From contig NZ_CP114280.1 in the NCBI RefSeq assembly GCF_029635795.1, positions 682,001 through 746,000 on the forward strand: a DNA stretch of 64,000 nt, given 5' to 3'. The notes beneath the pieces were generated by a model. It did not search any database. It saw only the letters and a list, made by a program, of their open reading frames with translations, and was not told where the DNA came from. A program made the translations under genes and the position numbers. The DNA comes from Dickeya lacustris (GTDB lineage: Bacteria > Pseudomonadota > Gammaproteobacteria > Enterobacterales > Enterobacteriaceae). Positions 19,497 to 29,544 of the stretch are shown here, piece after piece (within the stretch, counting starts at the first letter, position 1; each line of letters opens with the position of its first letter).

Positions 19497-21839
19497 TCAG
19501 CGTTTCGCCTCACCGACCACCACACGCTGACGCCGTTGCCCATTGCGCCGCAACATGAGCACCGTCAACGCCAGCATCATGGCAACACCCGCCAATGCAC
19601 AAGAGGAATAGAGCGGGTGCTCGGCAAACCGTCCTACCTGATACACCACCACGGCAGCGCTGTACCCCACCTGAATAGTCCAGCCCGCACAGAACAGCGT
19701 CCAGGCTGTGCCGACTTCGCGCCAGATAGCGGAAATAGCCGCAACGCAAGGCACATACAACAACACCATCAGCAGATAGCAGAAGGCACCCAACTGCCCA
19801 TCAAACAGCTGGCTGATAACCGTCAGCGATGTCACCGAGAATTTATTGTCTTTCGCCACACTTTCCGTATCGCTCAAATCCCCGACGCTAATACCCAGCG
19901 GGTTAAGCACGGCGCCGCCAAGTTTGCCCAGATTCTCTGGAATTGTCGCTAACGCCACCTGCACGCTGCCCATCAAACTAAAGGTTTTTTCCTCTGCCTT
20001 GGCGCGGCCTTCTTGAGAAGCCGCCATCGCGCCATAGAGCGAATCCAGCGTACCGACGACCGCTTCTTTAGCAAAAATCCCGGTAAACACACCGACAGCC
20101 GCAGGCCAGTTTTCCTGACGAATACCCAACGGCTGGAAAACCGGGACAATCGCCTGACCTACCGCTGACAGCACCGACTTCTGCGTATTCTGATTACCAA
20201 ATGAACCGTCTGTCCCCATCGAATTGAGGAATCCTAATACGGTGACGACCACCACAATCAACCGTCCGGCACGCAGCAAGAAGCCTTTTAATCGCTCCCA
20301 GGTACGAATCAATACACTGTGCAGACTGGGTAAATGGTAGGGTGGAATTTCCATCACAAATGCTGATGCTTCCCCTTTCAGGGCGGTATTTTTTAACAAG
20401 AAGCCGGTCGCTACCGCCGCTGCAATACCCACCAGATACAGCCCGAAGACCAGATTCTGCCCGCCTTCGACAAACAGTGCCGAAGCAAACAGCACGTAGA
20501 CTGGCAACCGCGCGCCACAAGACATAAACGGAGCCATCATCACGGTGACAATCCGGTCGCTATGGCGCTCCATGGTGCGCGTTGCCATTACCGCCGGGAC
20601 ATTACAGCCGAAACCGACAATCAACGGCACGAAGGCTTTGCCAGGCAGACCGATACTGCGCATAAACCTGTCCATGACAAACGCCGCACGCGCCATGTAC
20701 CCGGAGTCTTCCAGCCAGGATAAAAACAGATAAAGACAGCCGATTACCGGAATGAATGTCGATACCGTCTGAATACCGCCACCGACACCGTCAGCAAGCA
20801 ACGTTTTCAACCACTCGGGAACATTCAGCGCCAGCAAGAGCTCGCCGAACCCATCAACCAGTAACGCGCCAAACAACTTGTCAAAAAAGTCGGTAAACGC
20901 GCTGCCAATATTGATGGTGAACACGAACATCAAATACATCACCAGCAAAAAGATAGGGATACCCAGAAAGCGGTGTAACACGATGCGGTCGATTTTATCC
21001 GTCAAGGTGGCGGACGCCTCGCCACGACGGGTGATTACCTCACGAGCGACCGCCGCAACAAACTGATAGCGCGCATCCGCCAGAAAAATGTCCAATTCAT
21101 CCTCATAATGCGCAACCAGCCGGGCAACCTGCTCATCAGCCATCCTCAATGATTCGGCGCTAAGTTGGTCGCGCACCGTCACATCCCCTTCCAGCAACTG
21201 CAACGCCAGCCAGTGCGGATTGCGAATGGCTTTTGCGCCATCAGGTTGTACCGCGACGAGTTGCGCGGCAATCTCCTGCGCGGCCTGACTGAGCGGTTCA
21301 TCGTAAGCAATAGACACCGTAGGCAACGTCGGCCGCGCCAGCGCCGACTGACAAACCTGTAACAGGGTATCCATCCCTTTTTTCTGGCTGGCGGTAATCG
21401 CCACCACCGGGCAACCGAGACGCTGGGATAACGCCTGAATATCAATATCAAGCTTACGGGCGGCGGCAATGTCCATCATGTTAACGGCGACAACCATCGG
21501 AACATTCATGTCCAGCAGTTGCGCCGTCAGGTACAAATTACGTTCCAGATTGGCCGCATCGACAATATTCAGCACCAGTCCGGCTTCGCCAGATAAAATA
21601 TAATCCCGCGCAACACGCTCATCTTCTGAACTTTCTGATGACGGGTTGAGTGAATACACTCCCGGTAAATCAACCAGCGTGACGTGCTGTTGCTGGTAGC
21701 GGTAGCTCCCTACTTTTTTCTCTACCGTAACGCCAGGCCAGTTACCAACCGTTTGTTTGCCACCGGTCAAGACATTAAACAGCGTCGTTTTGCCACAGTT
21801 CGGGTTGCCTACCACCCCAATAACGGATTGCGTACTCAT
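19497..21839 (-). CDS. feoB: Ferrous iron transporter FeoB
   Basis: Inner-membrane Fe(II) transporter with a GTPase domain. 780 residues (E. coli 773). G motifs: GNPNCGKTT (G1, 11-19), DLPGVYSL (G3), VNMMD (G4). A helical linker is followed by two Gate domains with GCNVPAV, SCGARLPVY and GFGC cysteines, and about ten membrane segments to the C-terminus. It follows feoA by 22 bases. Confidence 0.98.
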   Translation of the reverse strand: MSTQSVIGVVGNPNCGKTTLFNVLTGGKQTVGNWPGVTVEKKVGSYRYQQQHVTLVDLPGVYSLNPSSESSEDERVARDYILSGEAGLVLNIVDAANLERNLYLTAQLLDMNVPMVVAVNMMDIAAARKLDIDIQALSQRLGCPVVAITASQKKGMDTLLQVCQSALARPTLPTVSIAYDEPLSQAAQEIAAQLVAVQPDGAKAIRNPHWLALQLLEGDVTVRDQLSAESLRMADEQVARLVAHYEDELDIFLADARYQFVAAVAREVITRRGEASATLTDKIDRIVLHRFLGIPIFLLVMYLMFVFTINIGSAFTDFFDKLFGALLVDGFGELLLALNVPEWLKTLLADGVGGGIQTVSTFIPVIGCLYLFLSWLEDSGYMARAAFVMDRFMRSIGLPGKAFVPLIVGFGCNVPAVMATRTMERHSDRIVTVMMAPFMSCGARLPVYVLFASALFVEGGQNLVFGLYLVGIAAAVATGFLLKNTALKGEASAFVMEIPPYHLPSLHSVLIRTWERLKGFLLRAGRLIVVVVTVLGFLNSMGTDGSFGNQNTQKSVLSAVGQAIVPVFQPLGIRQENWPAAVGVFTGIFAKEAVVGTLDSLYGAMAASQEGRAKAEEKTFSLMGSVQVALATIPENLGKLGGAVLNPLGISVGDLSDTESVAKDNKFSVTSLTVISQLFDGQLGAFCYLLMVLLYVPCVAAISAIWREVGTAWTLFCAGWTIQVGYSAAVVVYQVGRFAEHPLYSSCALAGVAMMLALTVLMLRRNGQRRQRVVVGEAKR

Positions 21840-21861
21840 AAAAAATCCTTACTCGTCTGGA

Positions 21862-22089
21862 TTAACATTTTTCCAGAATCAAAATCTGTGCTTCGCCTTT
21901 GCGCACGCTGATTGATGCACCGCGCAAACGTAACTCAATCGGGTCGCCCAATGGGGCAACACGAGCAACCGAAAACTCCACGCCCGGCGTCACACCAAGC
22001 GCCAGCAAGCGTTTACGATAATCTGCCGACCCTTTCTGAAACCCCAGCACACGCCACTGTGTGCCAACTGCCAATGCTTCCAGCGTCAT
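21862..22089 (-). CDS. feoA: Ferrous iron transport protein FeoA
   Basis: 75-residue SH3-like cytoplasmic protein needed for FeoB activity. RLLALGVTPGVEFSVARVAP and PLGDPIELRLRG are the family signature and match E. coli FeoA closely, so of the two FeoA-type genes here this is the ortholog. Directly upstream of feoB. Confidence 0.95.
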   Translation of the reverse strand: MTLEALAVGTQWRVLGFQKGSADYRKRLLALGVTPGVEFSVARVAPLGDPIELRLRGASISVRKGEAQILILEKC

Positions 22090-22137
22090 TGCTCTATCAC
22101 CTCTGCCGATGTTCTTTTTTGTGCCAGCCCTCGGCTC

Positions 22138-22383
22138 TTATTGGCCTGATTGCGCATGCACCCATACCTGCTTGCCTATTTCCCAATTGATGGCCACACG
22201 GCTATCGCCAGCGGCCAGCATCAACGGTTGATTTTCGTCACGTTGGATCACGCGAACCTGCCCGCCCACACGGATACCCAGCTCAGTCAGTCGCTGCTGA
22301 TGCTCTCCGCCAGAGCGGATCCGCGCCACAACGGCATTCACATTAAGGGGGAGATCAAGCAACGTTTGAAGACTCAGAGCCAT
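22138..22383 (-). CDS. Second FeoA-domain protein, first gene of the feo operon
   Basis: 81 residues, start at 22383 with GGAGAG just upstream (open frame to 22398 is not needed). Carries the FeoA/SH3 pattern (RLTELGIRVGGQVRVIQRDE, DSRVAINWEIGKQVWV) but is diverged from FeoA and lacks the PLGDP segment. It lies 48 bases before feoA behind the Fur/FNR promoter. A partner or regulator of FeoB is inferred. Confidence 0.85.
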   Translation of the reverse strand: MALSLQTLLDLPLNVNAVVARIRSGGEHQQRLTELGIRVGGQVRVIQRDENQPLMLAAGDSRVAINWEIGKQVWVHAQSGQ

Positions 22384-22445
22384 ACCACTCTCCTTCACTG
22401 ATTCTTTTCTTCACTGATTGTGTGCGTTAGTGCATCAAAGCAAGT

Positions 22446-22464
22446 AATAACGATTATCAATCAT
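22446..22464 (-). promoter_or_regulatory. Fur box over the feo -10 region
   Basis: Minus strand GATAATCGTTATT matches 11 of 13 bases of the Fur consensus half; the other half is degenerate. It overlaps a -10 TATGAT at 22465-22460. Confidence 0.6.
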
Positions 22465-22486
22465 ATTCCTGTCAGCATTGCGCCCC

Positions 22487-22500
22487 TTGATGCACGTCAA
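22487..22500 (-). promoter_or_regulatory. FNR box of the feo operon
   Basis: Minus strand TTGACGTGCATCAA, one base from TTGAT-N4-ATCAA, 21 bases upstream of TATGAT, the class II activator position (centre near -41.5). Anaerobic induction of feo by FNR is known in E. coli. The stretch 22501-22697 shows nothing further. Confidence 0.75.
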
Positions 22501-22697
22501 GGCGGATGAAGATAGCGACATGGCCAATCCGATGTCCTTATGGATCATGTCCTCATCGGTCATGCCCTCACGAAATATGTATTCGCGAATAAAATCATGG
22601 AATAAAGGCTAAAAACACAATGATCGAAACACCAGCAAAATAGAATGCGGAGAGAGGGTAGGAGGAATTATCGATACGTGTTTTTTATATAGCGATT

Positions 22698-22728
22698 CAG
22701 AAGGTGCCGGGTTATCTGGCACCTTCTG
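22698..22728 (-). terminator. Hairpin after dadA
   Basis: CAGAAGGTGCC and GGCACCTTCTG, a perfect 11-bp stem, 12 bases past the dadA stop. No T tract follows on the minus strand. Confidence 0.55.
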
Positions 22729-22740
22729 ATAAACACCGAC

Positions 22741-23991
22741 TCAGGCATAGCGGGAGTAAGAGAGATCCTGATATTCGATATCAGGCGTTTTACCGGAAAT
22801 AATATCGGCCAGCAGTCGCCCAGAGCCACAGCCCATCGTCCACCCCAGAGTGCCATGCCCGGTATTCAGGTAAAGGTTTTTTAGCGGCGAGCGTCCAACC
22901 AACGGCGTACCATCAGGGGTCATGGGGCGCAGACCCGTCCAGAACGTCGCCTGCTCGACAGGCCCACACGCGGGATACAGATCGCGCACCACCATTTCCA
23001 GCGTTGCGCGGCGTTTTAGGTTAAGAGACAGATCAAAACCGGCAATCTCCGCCATGCCGCCCACACGAATCCGCTTATCAAAACGGGTTATCGCAATTTT
23101 ATAGGTTTCATCAAGCACGGTAGACACCGGCGCATCGGCGTCGCTGGCAAGCGGAATGGTTAACGAATACCCCTTTAATGGATACACCGGAATATCAAAC
23201 CACTTATCCAGCAGGCTTCGCGAATAAGAGCCGCAGGCCATCACATAGGCGTCAGCGGTGATTTTTTCTCCCCCGCAGTAGACGGCATTGATGGCCCCGG
23301 CGCTCACATCAAGATGCTGCACCGCCGTGTTAAAGCGAAAGACAACCCCCGCCTGCTGCGCCATTTTCGCCAGTTGCTGGGTAAAAAGCTGACAATCGCC
23401 GGTTTCATCATGTGGCAGCCGCAATCCCCCGGCTAATTTATCGCATACTCGCGCCAGTGCGGGCTCCGCCGTTGCCAGTTGCCCGGCTTCCAACAATTCA
23501 TATGGCACTCCGGCTTCTTTGAGCACGGCAATATCGCGATACGCATTCTCGTACTGTTGGCGGGTGCGGAACAGTTGCAGCGTCCCACCCTGACGGCCTT
23601 CATAAGCAATGCCTGTTTCAGCGCGCAGCGCTTGCAAACAGTCCCGGCTGTATTCGGCCAGCCTCACCATGCGCGCTTTATTAACACGATAATGGCGGCT
23701 GTCGCAGTTCAGCAGCATCTGCCACATCCAGCGTAATTGCGCCGTAGTGAAATCAGGGCGAATGGCCAGCGGCGCGTGGCGCTGAAACAGCCACTTCATC
23801 GCCTTGAGCGGGATACCCGGTGCCGCCCAGGGAGCTGAATAACCGGGAGAAACTTGACCGGCATTGGCTGCACTGGTTTCTTGTGCGACATCAGCCTGAC
23901 GGTCAATCACGGTCACATCATGACCGGCACAGGCCAGATACCAGGCGGTACTAACGCCAATAACACCACTCCCTAAAATCACCACCTTCAT
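22741..23991 (-). CDS. dadA: D-amino acid dehydrogenase, small subunit DadA
   Basis: FAD enzyme at the inner membrane that oxidises D-alanine and other D-amino acids to 2-oxo acids, passing electrons to the respiratory chain. 416 residues (E. coli 432). N-terminal dinucleotide fold [31 protein letters not shown] and the C-terminal FAD segment [15 protein letters not shown]. In E. coli dadX (alanine racemase) follows; here a hairpin and then the feo promoter follow, so dadA is alone. Confidence 0.95.
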   Translation of the reverse strand: MKVVILGSGVIGVSTAWYLACAGHDVTVIDRQADVAQETSAANAGQVSPGYSAPWAAPGIPLKAMKWLFQRHAPLAIRPDFTTAQLRWMWQMLLNCDSRHYRVNKARMVRLAEYSRDCLQALRAETGIAYEGRQGGTLQLFRTRQQYENAYRDIAVLKEAGVPYELLEAGQLATAEPALARVCDKLAGGLRLPHDETGDCQLFTQQLAKMAQQAGVVFRFNTAVQHLDVSAGAINAVYCGGEKITADAYVMACGSYSRSLLDKWFDIPVYPLKGYSLTIPLASDADAPVSTVLDETYKIAITRFDKRIRVGGMAEIAGFDLSLNLKRRATLEMVVRDLYPACGPVEQATFWTGLRPMTPDGTPLVGRSPLKNLYLNTGHGTLGWTMGCGSGRLLADIISGKTPDIEYQDLSYSRYA

Positions 23992-24253
23992 TATTGCTGT
24001 TCTCCCCTATTTTCCGATCAATACCGCTAAATATGCTGCTTAATAGCTTAAACACCAAAATAAAAGACTACTCTATCATGAGGCATTCAATTGTCATCCG
24101 TTGCAGATATAGCTTTTATTTATTATGAGAAGAACAGCACTGCAACGTAGGATAAATGCCGTCAACAGGCGGTTTTCGCCGCGATGAACGCGACATCTGC
24201 AAATGAAAAATGTCATCCAAGCTACCGATTTCACATCACTTTTCCCAAAGTAA

Positions 24254-24264
24254 GCTACGATTAA
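24254..24264 (+). promoter_or_regulatory. Possible sigma-S -10 element of spoVR
   Basis: GCTACGATTAA resembles the sigma-S -10 KCTAYACTTAA with two mismatches, 50 bases before the spoVR ATG. The E. coli homologue ycgB is known to be sigma-S dependent. No other element in 23992-24313, which also carries the divergent dadA promoter, could be assigned. Confidence 0.4.
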
Positions 24265-24313
24265 CTATGTCGTCGCAATGAGGTGACGGCAGTCATAAGT
24301 AAGGGGTGCGCTG

Positions 24314-25849
24314 ATGGTTATATCGACTGATGAGCGGGTAACAAACCCACAACGCCTGAGTGACGGACCTGACTGGACGTTCGATCTGTTGCACATTTAC
24401 CTGGATGAAATCAACCGCGTAGCAAAGCACTACCGGCTGGATACGTATCCTCACCAGATTGAGGTCATCACCTCCGAGCAGATGATGGATGCCTACTCCA
24501 GTATCGGTATGCCCATCAACTACGCTCACTGGTCATTTGGCAAAAAGTTCATTGAAACCGAACAGCGTTATAAACATGGTCAGCAAGGGCTGGCTTATGA
24601 GATTGTCATTAACTCAAACCCGTGTATTGCCTATTTGATGGAAGAGAACACGCTTCCCATGCAAGCACTGGTGATGGCCCATGCCTGCTATGGGCACAAC
24701 TCGTTCTTCAAAGGCAACTATCTGTTTCGTAGCTGGACAGATGCCAGCTCTATCGTTGACTACCTGCTGTTTGCCCGCCAGTACATCGCTCACTGCGAGG
24801 AACGGCACGGTGTGGACGAAGTCGAGAAATTACTCGATTCCTGCCATGCGCTGATGAACTACGGCGTCGATCGCTATAAGCGCCCGCAGAAAATTTCGCT
24901 GGAAGAGGAAAAACTCCGCCAGAAAAGCCGCGAGGCCTACCTGCAAAGTCAGGTCAATGAGCTCTGGCGGACGCTGCCTCGCCGCGAGCAGGAAATGTCG
25001 CCGGAAAAAGCGCGCCGTTTCCCACAGGAACCACAGGAAAATCTGCTCTATTTTATGGAGAAAAACGCGCCGCTATTAGAGCCGTGGCAGCGCGAGATAC
25101 TGCGTATCGTGCGAAAAATCAGCCAGTATTTTTACCCACAAAAGCAGACCCAAGTCATGAATGAAGGGTGGGCAACCTTCTGGCATTACACGATTTTGAA
25201 CCACCTGTATGACGAAGGTAAGTTGACCGATCGCTTTATGCTGGAGTTTCTGCATAGCCACACCAATGTTGTCTACCAGCCACCCTATAACAGCCCGTAC
25301 TACAACGGTATTAATCCGTACGCGCTGGGATTTGCGATGTTTCAGGACATCAAGCGTATTTGCCAGCAACCAACGGAGGAAGATCGCTACTGGTTCCCTG
25401 ATATTGCCGGTAAAGATTGGCTTGATACGCTACATTTTGCCATGCAGAACTTTAAAGACGAGAGCTTCATCAGCCAGTTCTTGTCGCCGAAAGTGATGCG
25501 AGATTTCAGGCTCTTCACCGTTCTGGATGACGACCGCAATAATTATCTGGAAATCGCGGCTATTCACGATGAAAAAGGGTATCGCAAAATCCGTCAAGAG
25601 CTCTCTGCGCAGTACAACCTGAGCCAGATAGAACCAAACATTCAGGTGTGGAATGTCGATTTGCGCGGAAATCGCTCGCTAACGCTACGCTACGTACCGC
25701 AAAATCGCGCACCGTTGGATAAAAGTAGCCAGGAAGTGATGAAGCATGTCCACCGCCTGTGGGGGTTTGACGTCACTCTCGAGCAGGTGAATGAGGATGG
25801 CAGCATCGAATTGATCGACAGGTGCCCGCCCAGAAATAATGCGCTGTAA
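24314..25849 (+). CDS. SpoVR/YcgB family protein
   Basis: 511-residue soluble protein, homologous to E. coli YcgB (510) along its length (for example HACYGHNSFFKGNYLFRSW, NEGWATFWHYTILNHLYDEG, NPYALGFAMFQDIKRIC). Molecular function is unknown; the Bacillus homologue acts in spore cortex formation, and in enterobacteria it goes with the YeaGH stationary-phase kinase system. The conserved HACYGHN and NEGWATFWH pattern looks like a metal-dependent hydrolase, but this is inference. AAGGGG precedes the ATG by 8 bases. yeaGH is not in the window. Confidence 0.94.
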   Translation: MVISTDERVTNPQRLSDGPDWTFDLLHIYLDEINRVAKHYRLDTYPHQIEVITSEQMMDAYSSIGMPINYAHWSFGKKFIETEQRYKHGQQGLAYEIVINSNPCIAYLMEENTLPMQALVMAHACYGHNSFFKGNYLFRSWTDASSIVDYLLFARQYIAHCEERHGVDEVEKLLDSCHALMNYGVDRYKRPQKISLEEEKLRQKSREAYLQSQVNELWRTLPRREQEMSPEKARRFPQEPQENLLYFMEKNAPLLEPWQREILRIVRKISQYFYPQKQTQVMNEGWATFWHYTILNHLYDEGKLTDRFMLEFLHSHTNVVYQPPYNSPYYNGINPYALGFAMFQDIKRICQQPTEEDRYWFPDIAGKDWLDTLHFAMQNFKDESFISQFLSPKVMRDFRLFTVLDDDRNNYLEIAAIHDEKGYRKIRQELSAQYNLSQIEPNIQVWNVDLRGNRSLTLRYVPQNRAPLDKSSQEVMKHVHRLWGFDVTLEQVNEDGSIELIDRCPPRNNAL

Positions 25850-25861
25850 CTATAACACTCA

Positions 25862-25884
25862 GGTGGCGTCCTGACTGACGCCGC
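25862..25884. terminator. Hairpin between convergent spoVR and fadR
   Basis: GGCGTC-CTGACT-GACGCC, flanked by GG and CC after a mismatch, 13 bases after the spoVR stop. Weak tail. Confidence 0.45.
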
Positions 25885-25978
25885 CATTATCACCGCATAT
25901 GCAGACGTAAAAAAACGGGTCGCATGCCTGCTTCCCGTTTACCTCTGCGCCATACCTACTCGCAGGTCAGACGTACAA

Positions 25979-26698
25979 CTAGCTACGCCCTTCCGCCAGA
26001 TCGCGAGGAATCGAATTTTGCATACAGTGCCACAGCGCGCCGCTCTCTTTACCATATTGGCGAACAGCGTCAGGCACCTGCTCATATGAACCATCACGGC
26101 TTAACGACGCCAGGCGCTGATAAAACGCCAGCGCCGTCTTGCGGGCTTCTGGATTGGAGAAATAATAACGCCCCACCCGAATATATAGCCCCTTTAGACC
26201 ATTGATGATAAGTCCATAAATTGGATTACCCGATGCGAACGCCAGACCACGGAAAATATTGTAATCAAGCTCGGCATACGCATCTGCCGCATCGGAAACT
26301 GATTCATACAACTTAAGTATTTCGACACATTTCGCCGGGTGCAAACGAATTGCCGTACGAATAAAAATTCCGGCAATATTGGTACGCACGGCCAGCAAGT
26401 TATCAATCAACTGCGGTACGCTGTCGTGATCAAGCCGCGCCAGTGTTTCAAGAATGTTTAGCCCGGATGTCTCCCAAAAGTTATTGATTTTGGTCGGTTT
26501 TCCGTGCTGAATCGTCAACCAGCCATCACGGGAGAGGCGCTGTAACACCTCACGCAACGTTGTACGCGTCACCCCAATCAGTTCTGAAAGCTCTCGCTCT
26601 GCAGGCAAAATAGAGCCTGGAGGAAAACGATTATTCCATATACTTTCAATAATATATTCTTCCGCGAATCCCGCCGGACTTTGCGCCTTTATAACCAT
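25979..26698 (-). CDS. fadR: Fatty acid metabolism regulator FadR
   Basis: GntR-family dimer that represses fad degradation genes and activates fabA and fabB until bound by long-chain acyl-CoA. 239 residues, the E. coli length. N-terminal winged helix ([22 protein letters not shown] with the [13 protein letters not shown] wing) and an all-helical acyl-CoA domain ([20 protein letters not shown]). Convergent with spoVR as in E. coli. Confidence 0.97.
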   Translation of the reverse strand: MVIKAQSPAGFAEEYIIESIWNNRFPPGSILPAERELSELIGVTRTTLREVLQRLSRDGWLTIQHGKPTKINNFWETSGLNILETLARLDHDSVPQLIDNLLAVRTNIAGIFIRTAIRLHPAKCVEILKLYESVSDAADAYAELDYNIFRGLAFASGNPIYGLIINGLKGLYIRVGRYYFSNPEARKTALAFYQRLASLSRDGSYEQVPDAVRQYGKESGALWHCMQNSIPRDLAEGRS

Positions 26699-27828
26699 AA
26701 GTTTATATTCCGTAGCGATGTTAACTAGTGAAAGTCAACATCATCATACCAAACGACCCCTACATCACATAGCATAGCAGGACCTGAAAATCTCAATTCG
26801 ACATAAAAACTGTGACTAAAGACAATTCCAGTCAGACAAATGCAAATATCTGTGGTGTGTCATGATAATTGCCTCCCGACATGCCGACATTGTTAAAATA
26901 AATTAATATTAGCGAAGGATATATTTGCCACTCACATGAGCAAGTTATCCCTATCGTGATTAACCCGGAGCGTACAATACGCCAGCCTCGCCAATACAAC
27001 GCATTATCTGTACCAGACTTTACCGGCCGTCATATTTATTCGCCAGCGCTCTGCAGCCTGCACGCATTTCCCGTTTAACCACCCTCTGAATCACGCTACT
27101 GGCCGCTATTTTCACTGGCATGACCAGCCAAGATCAAGTACATCATCATGGTTATGAAGATATTGAAGTTTTGTTCGTAAAAAATTTCAGTCATTCATTC
27201 TGATTTTAGTAAAGGATTATGACAACATGCTCCTTGATTGCATCATCTCTTTATTCTTTACCCCAACATAGCAACAGAAATTTGCCCGCCAGCCAATATT
27301 TTCATGTAACACAATTTGTTGCATAAGACAGGTTTCTCGACCTCAGGAATAACAAAATATAATGATTTATCTTATAGTTATTTATTCAGTCGCTGTTGGT
27401 CTAACATCTTGATGAATTAAAGATAACGGGTAATTTCACCTCAAGAATCCCTGTAGGGAAAGCACGTTACTTACCTCTATCCGGTGACTGACAACACAAA
27501 TCCTGCGGGTAGATCATGGGTTCAGGTCAACGTGAGTAAATGTAGTCCGTCGTTGATGAATCAAACAGCCATTTTCCAACCTAAATCGTGTATAGTAGAG
27601 GCGGATTTTGCCGCTGGCTGGCAATCCCGCAGATGACGCGTTAAAAACAGCAGGGTATTTGTTAACACAGCAGAATCTCCGCACCAGCAACGATGCACTC
27701 TTGCCGGTGTGCAACAGATATCTGGGGGGACAGTTGGACAGTTACGTTCACCCCAAACAGAGATTCAATGAGGGCCGTGAGCACGGTTATCACTGCCCAT
27801 ACTATCGTTTTTAGCATGGAATATTTTT
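26699..27828. other. 1.13-kb gap at the usual nhaB position
   Basis: E. coli has nhaB (Na+/H+ antiporter) between fadR and dsbB, transcribed toward dsbB. Here no frame over about 70 codons exists and none of the short ones (27514-27714, 27608-27814) reads like NhaB. A -10-like TATAGT near 27592 may serve dsbB. The fadR promoter must lie at the left end. I recognise nothing else. Confidence 0.6.
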
Positions 27829-28359
27829 ATGTTGCGATTTTTGAACCGTTGCTCCCGTGGTCGAGGTGCCTGGCTTCTGATGGCGTTTACCGCATTAGTC
27901 TTTGAGCTGGTCGCCCTCTATTTCCAGTATGTTATGAACCTCAAGCCCTGCGTGCTGTGCATTTATCAACGAACTGCGCTTTATGGCGTCATGTTGGCTG
28001 GTCTGGTCGGTGCTATTGCACCCGGTAGCATGTTGCGTTATCCGGCCATCGGACTTTGGATCTACAGTGCATGGGAAGGGATCGCACTGGCAATCAAGCA
28101 CACGAATATCCAGTTACACCCTTCGCCGTTCGTCACCTGCGACTTCTTCGTCAGCTTCCCCGCATGGTTGCCATTAGATAAATGGCTGCCAGCTATTTTC
28201 ACTGCAACAGGCGATTGTTCACAACGTCAGTGGAGTTTCATGAGTCTGGAGATGCCACAATGGATGATTGTTATCTTCGGCGCCTATCTGCTGGTCGCAG
28301 CACTGGTATTGATTGCTCAACCTTTTCGTCCGAAACGACGTGACTTGTTTGGCCGTTAA
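27829..28359 (+). CDS. dsbB: Disulfide bond formation protein DsbB
   Basis: Inner-membrane quinone reductase that reoxidises periplasmic DsbA. 176 residues, as in E. coli, with four membrane segments. Both cysteine pairs are at the E. coli positions: C41/C44 (CVLC) and C104/C130 in the two periplasmic loops; R48 next to the quinone site is kept ([10 protein letters not shown]). Confidence 0.97.
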   Translation: MLRFLNRCSRGRGAWLLMAFTALVFELVALYFQYVMNLKPCVLCIYQRTALYGVMLAGLVGAIAPGSMLRYPAIGLWIYSAWEGIALAIKHTNIQLHPSPFVTCDFFVSFPAWLPLDKWLPAIFTATGDCSQRQWSFMSLEMPQWMIVIFGAYLLVAALVLIAQPFRPKRRDLFGR

Positions 28360-28374
28360 TTATTTTTCTTATTG

Positions 28375-28413
28375 AAACCTATCAGGGCCAACCTGATTAA
28401 CCCTGATAGGTTT
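28375..28413 (+). terminator. Hairpin after dsbB
   Basis: AAACCTATCAGGG and CCCTGATAGGTTT form a perfect 13-bp stem with a 13-base loop, 15 bases past the dsbB stop. No T tract follows. The rest of 28414-28638 holds no gene. Confidence 0.6.
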
Positions 28414-28638
28414 ATCGTTACTGACTCAACCGTTGCGATATTTATCTCTGCCTTACCCAACACACCGTTAGCCACAGCCCCTATTTACCACCTCGCACTT
28501 TCACATCTCGTTAATATTCACATCACGTTAATAATGGCTAAAAACATCGTCCTTATCGGTAAGGCCTAAGGTAATGGTCCCATGACTTAACGTTTTACAT
28601 CCCTTCCCTCGCCTGGTTGGGGGCTATAGATAAACAAA

Positions 28639-28664
28639 CGCCCCTGCTGATAACAGCAAGGGCG
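28639..28664 (-). terminator. Intrinsic terminator of the ABC transporter operon
   Basis: Minus strand CGCCC-T-TGCTG-TTAT-CAGCA-G-GGGCG with one internal mismatch, followed by TTTGTTTATC, 28 bases past the last permease gene. Confidence 0.75.
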
Positions 28665-28692
28665 CAATACACAACCAGTCAGTTTTTTTAAC

Positions 28693-29529
28693 TCAGTGGC
28701 CGCCGCGTAATTTCTCGCCACGCCGACGCAGTACCTCCATCACCACCAGCAGCAGCAGTGCCGCTGCCACCATCATGGTTGCGGCGGCGGCAATGGTCGG
28801 GTCGAGGTTTTCACGAATACCGGCGAACATCTGTAATGGTAAGGTGCGCTGGCGCGGGCTGGCCAAAAACAGCGTCACGATGACTTCATCAAACGAGGTC
28901 GCAAAGGCAAACAATGCCCCGGAAAATACGCCGGGCGCAATCAGCGGCAGCGTCACTTTGCGGAAGGTCAACAGCGGTGGCGCACCCAGGCTTGCCGCCG
29001 CTCGGCTCAGGTTCTGGTCATAGTTTTTCAACACGGCCGTGACGGTTATCACCACAAAGGGCACGCCCAGCACCGCATGGGCCAGCACCAGCCCAACATA
29101 GCTGTTGAGCAGCGATAATTTGGCAAAGAAGAAGAACATCCCCACGGCGACGATCACCACCGGCGCAATCATCGGTGAAATCAGTACCGCCATCACCAGT
29201 GATTTGCCACGAAACTCGCCGCGCACCAGCCCGACCGACGCCAGCACCCCCAGCGCCGTTGCCAATAATGTCGCCAGCGGCGCAATCAGCAGGCTATTGC
29301 CCAGCGCACTGAGCCATTCGCTGGAGTGGAAAAATTCCCGATACCAGCGCAGGGAAAAACCGGCCAACGGGTAACTGAGAAACGAACCGGCGTTAAATGA
29401 CAGCGGCACAATCACCAGAACCGGCACCACCAGAAACAGCAGCATTGCCGCACCGTACAGGTTGAAGGCCGCATTCCATAGCCGCAGCAGTTGCGAACCC
29501 TGTTGTCTCATCTCTTTCATCGGTTTCAT
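28693..29529 (-). CDS. ABC transporter permease, PotC type
   Basis: Inner-membrane permease of 278 residues with about six membrane segments and the EAA loop (RAAASLGAPPLLTFRKVTLPLI) that docks on the ATPase. Family: polyamine/opine/amine importers. It is the last gene of a permease-permease-binding protein run; AAGGAG lies 7 bases before the ATG. The nearby gabD and gabT suggest a 4-aminobutyrate or related amine substrate, which is inference. Confidence 0.9.
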   Translation of the reverse strand: MKPMKEMRQQGSQLLRLWNAAFNLYGAAMLLFLVVPVLVIVPLSFNAGSFLSYPLAGFSLRWYREFFHSSEWLSALGNSLLIAPLATLLATALGVLASVGLVRGEFRGKSLVMAVLISPMIAPVVIVAVGMFFFFAKLSLLNSYVGLVLAHAVLGVPFVVITVTAVLKNYDQNLSRAAASLGAPPLLTFRKVTLPLIAPGVFSGALFAFATSFDEVIVTLFLASPRQRTLPLQMFAGIRENLDPTIAAAATMMVAAALLLLVVMEVLRRRGEKLRGGH

Positions 29530-29544
29530 CGCTGACTCCTTCGC

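Noticed and set aside
28372..28569. 65-codon open frame after dsbB
   Set aside because: It overlaps the 13-bp dsbB hairpin and has no ribosome site.
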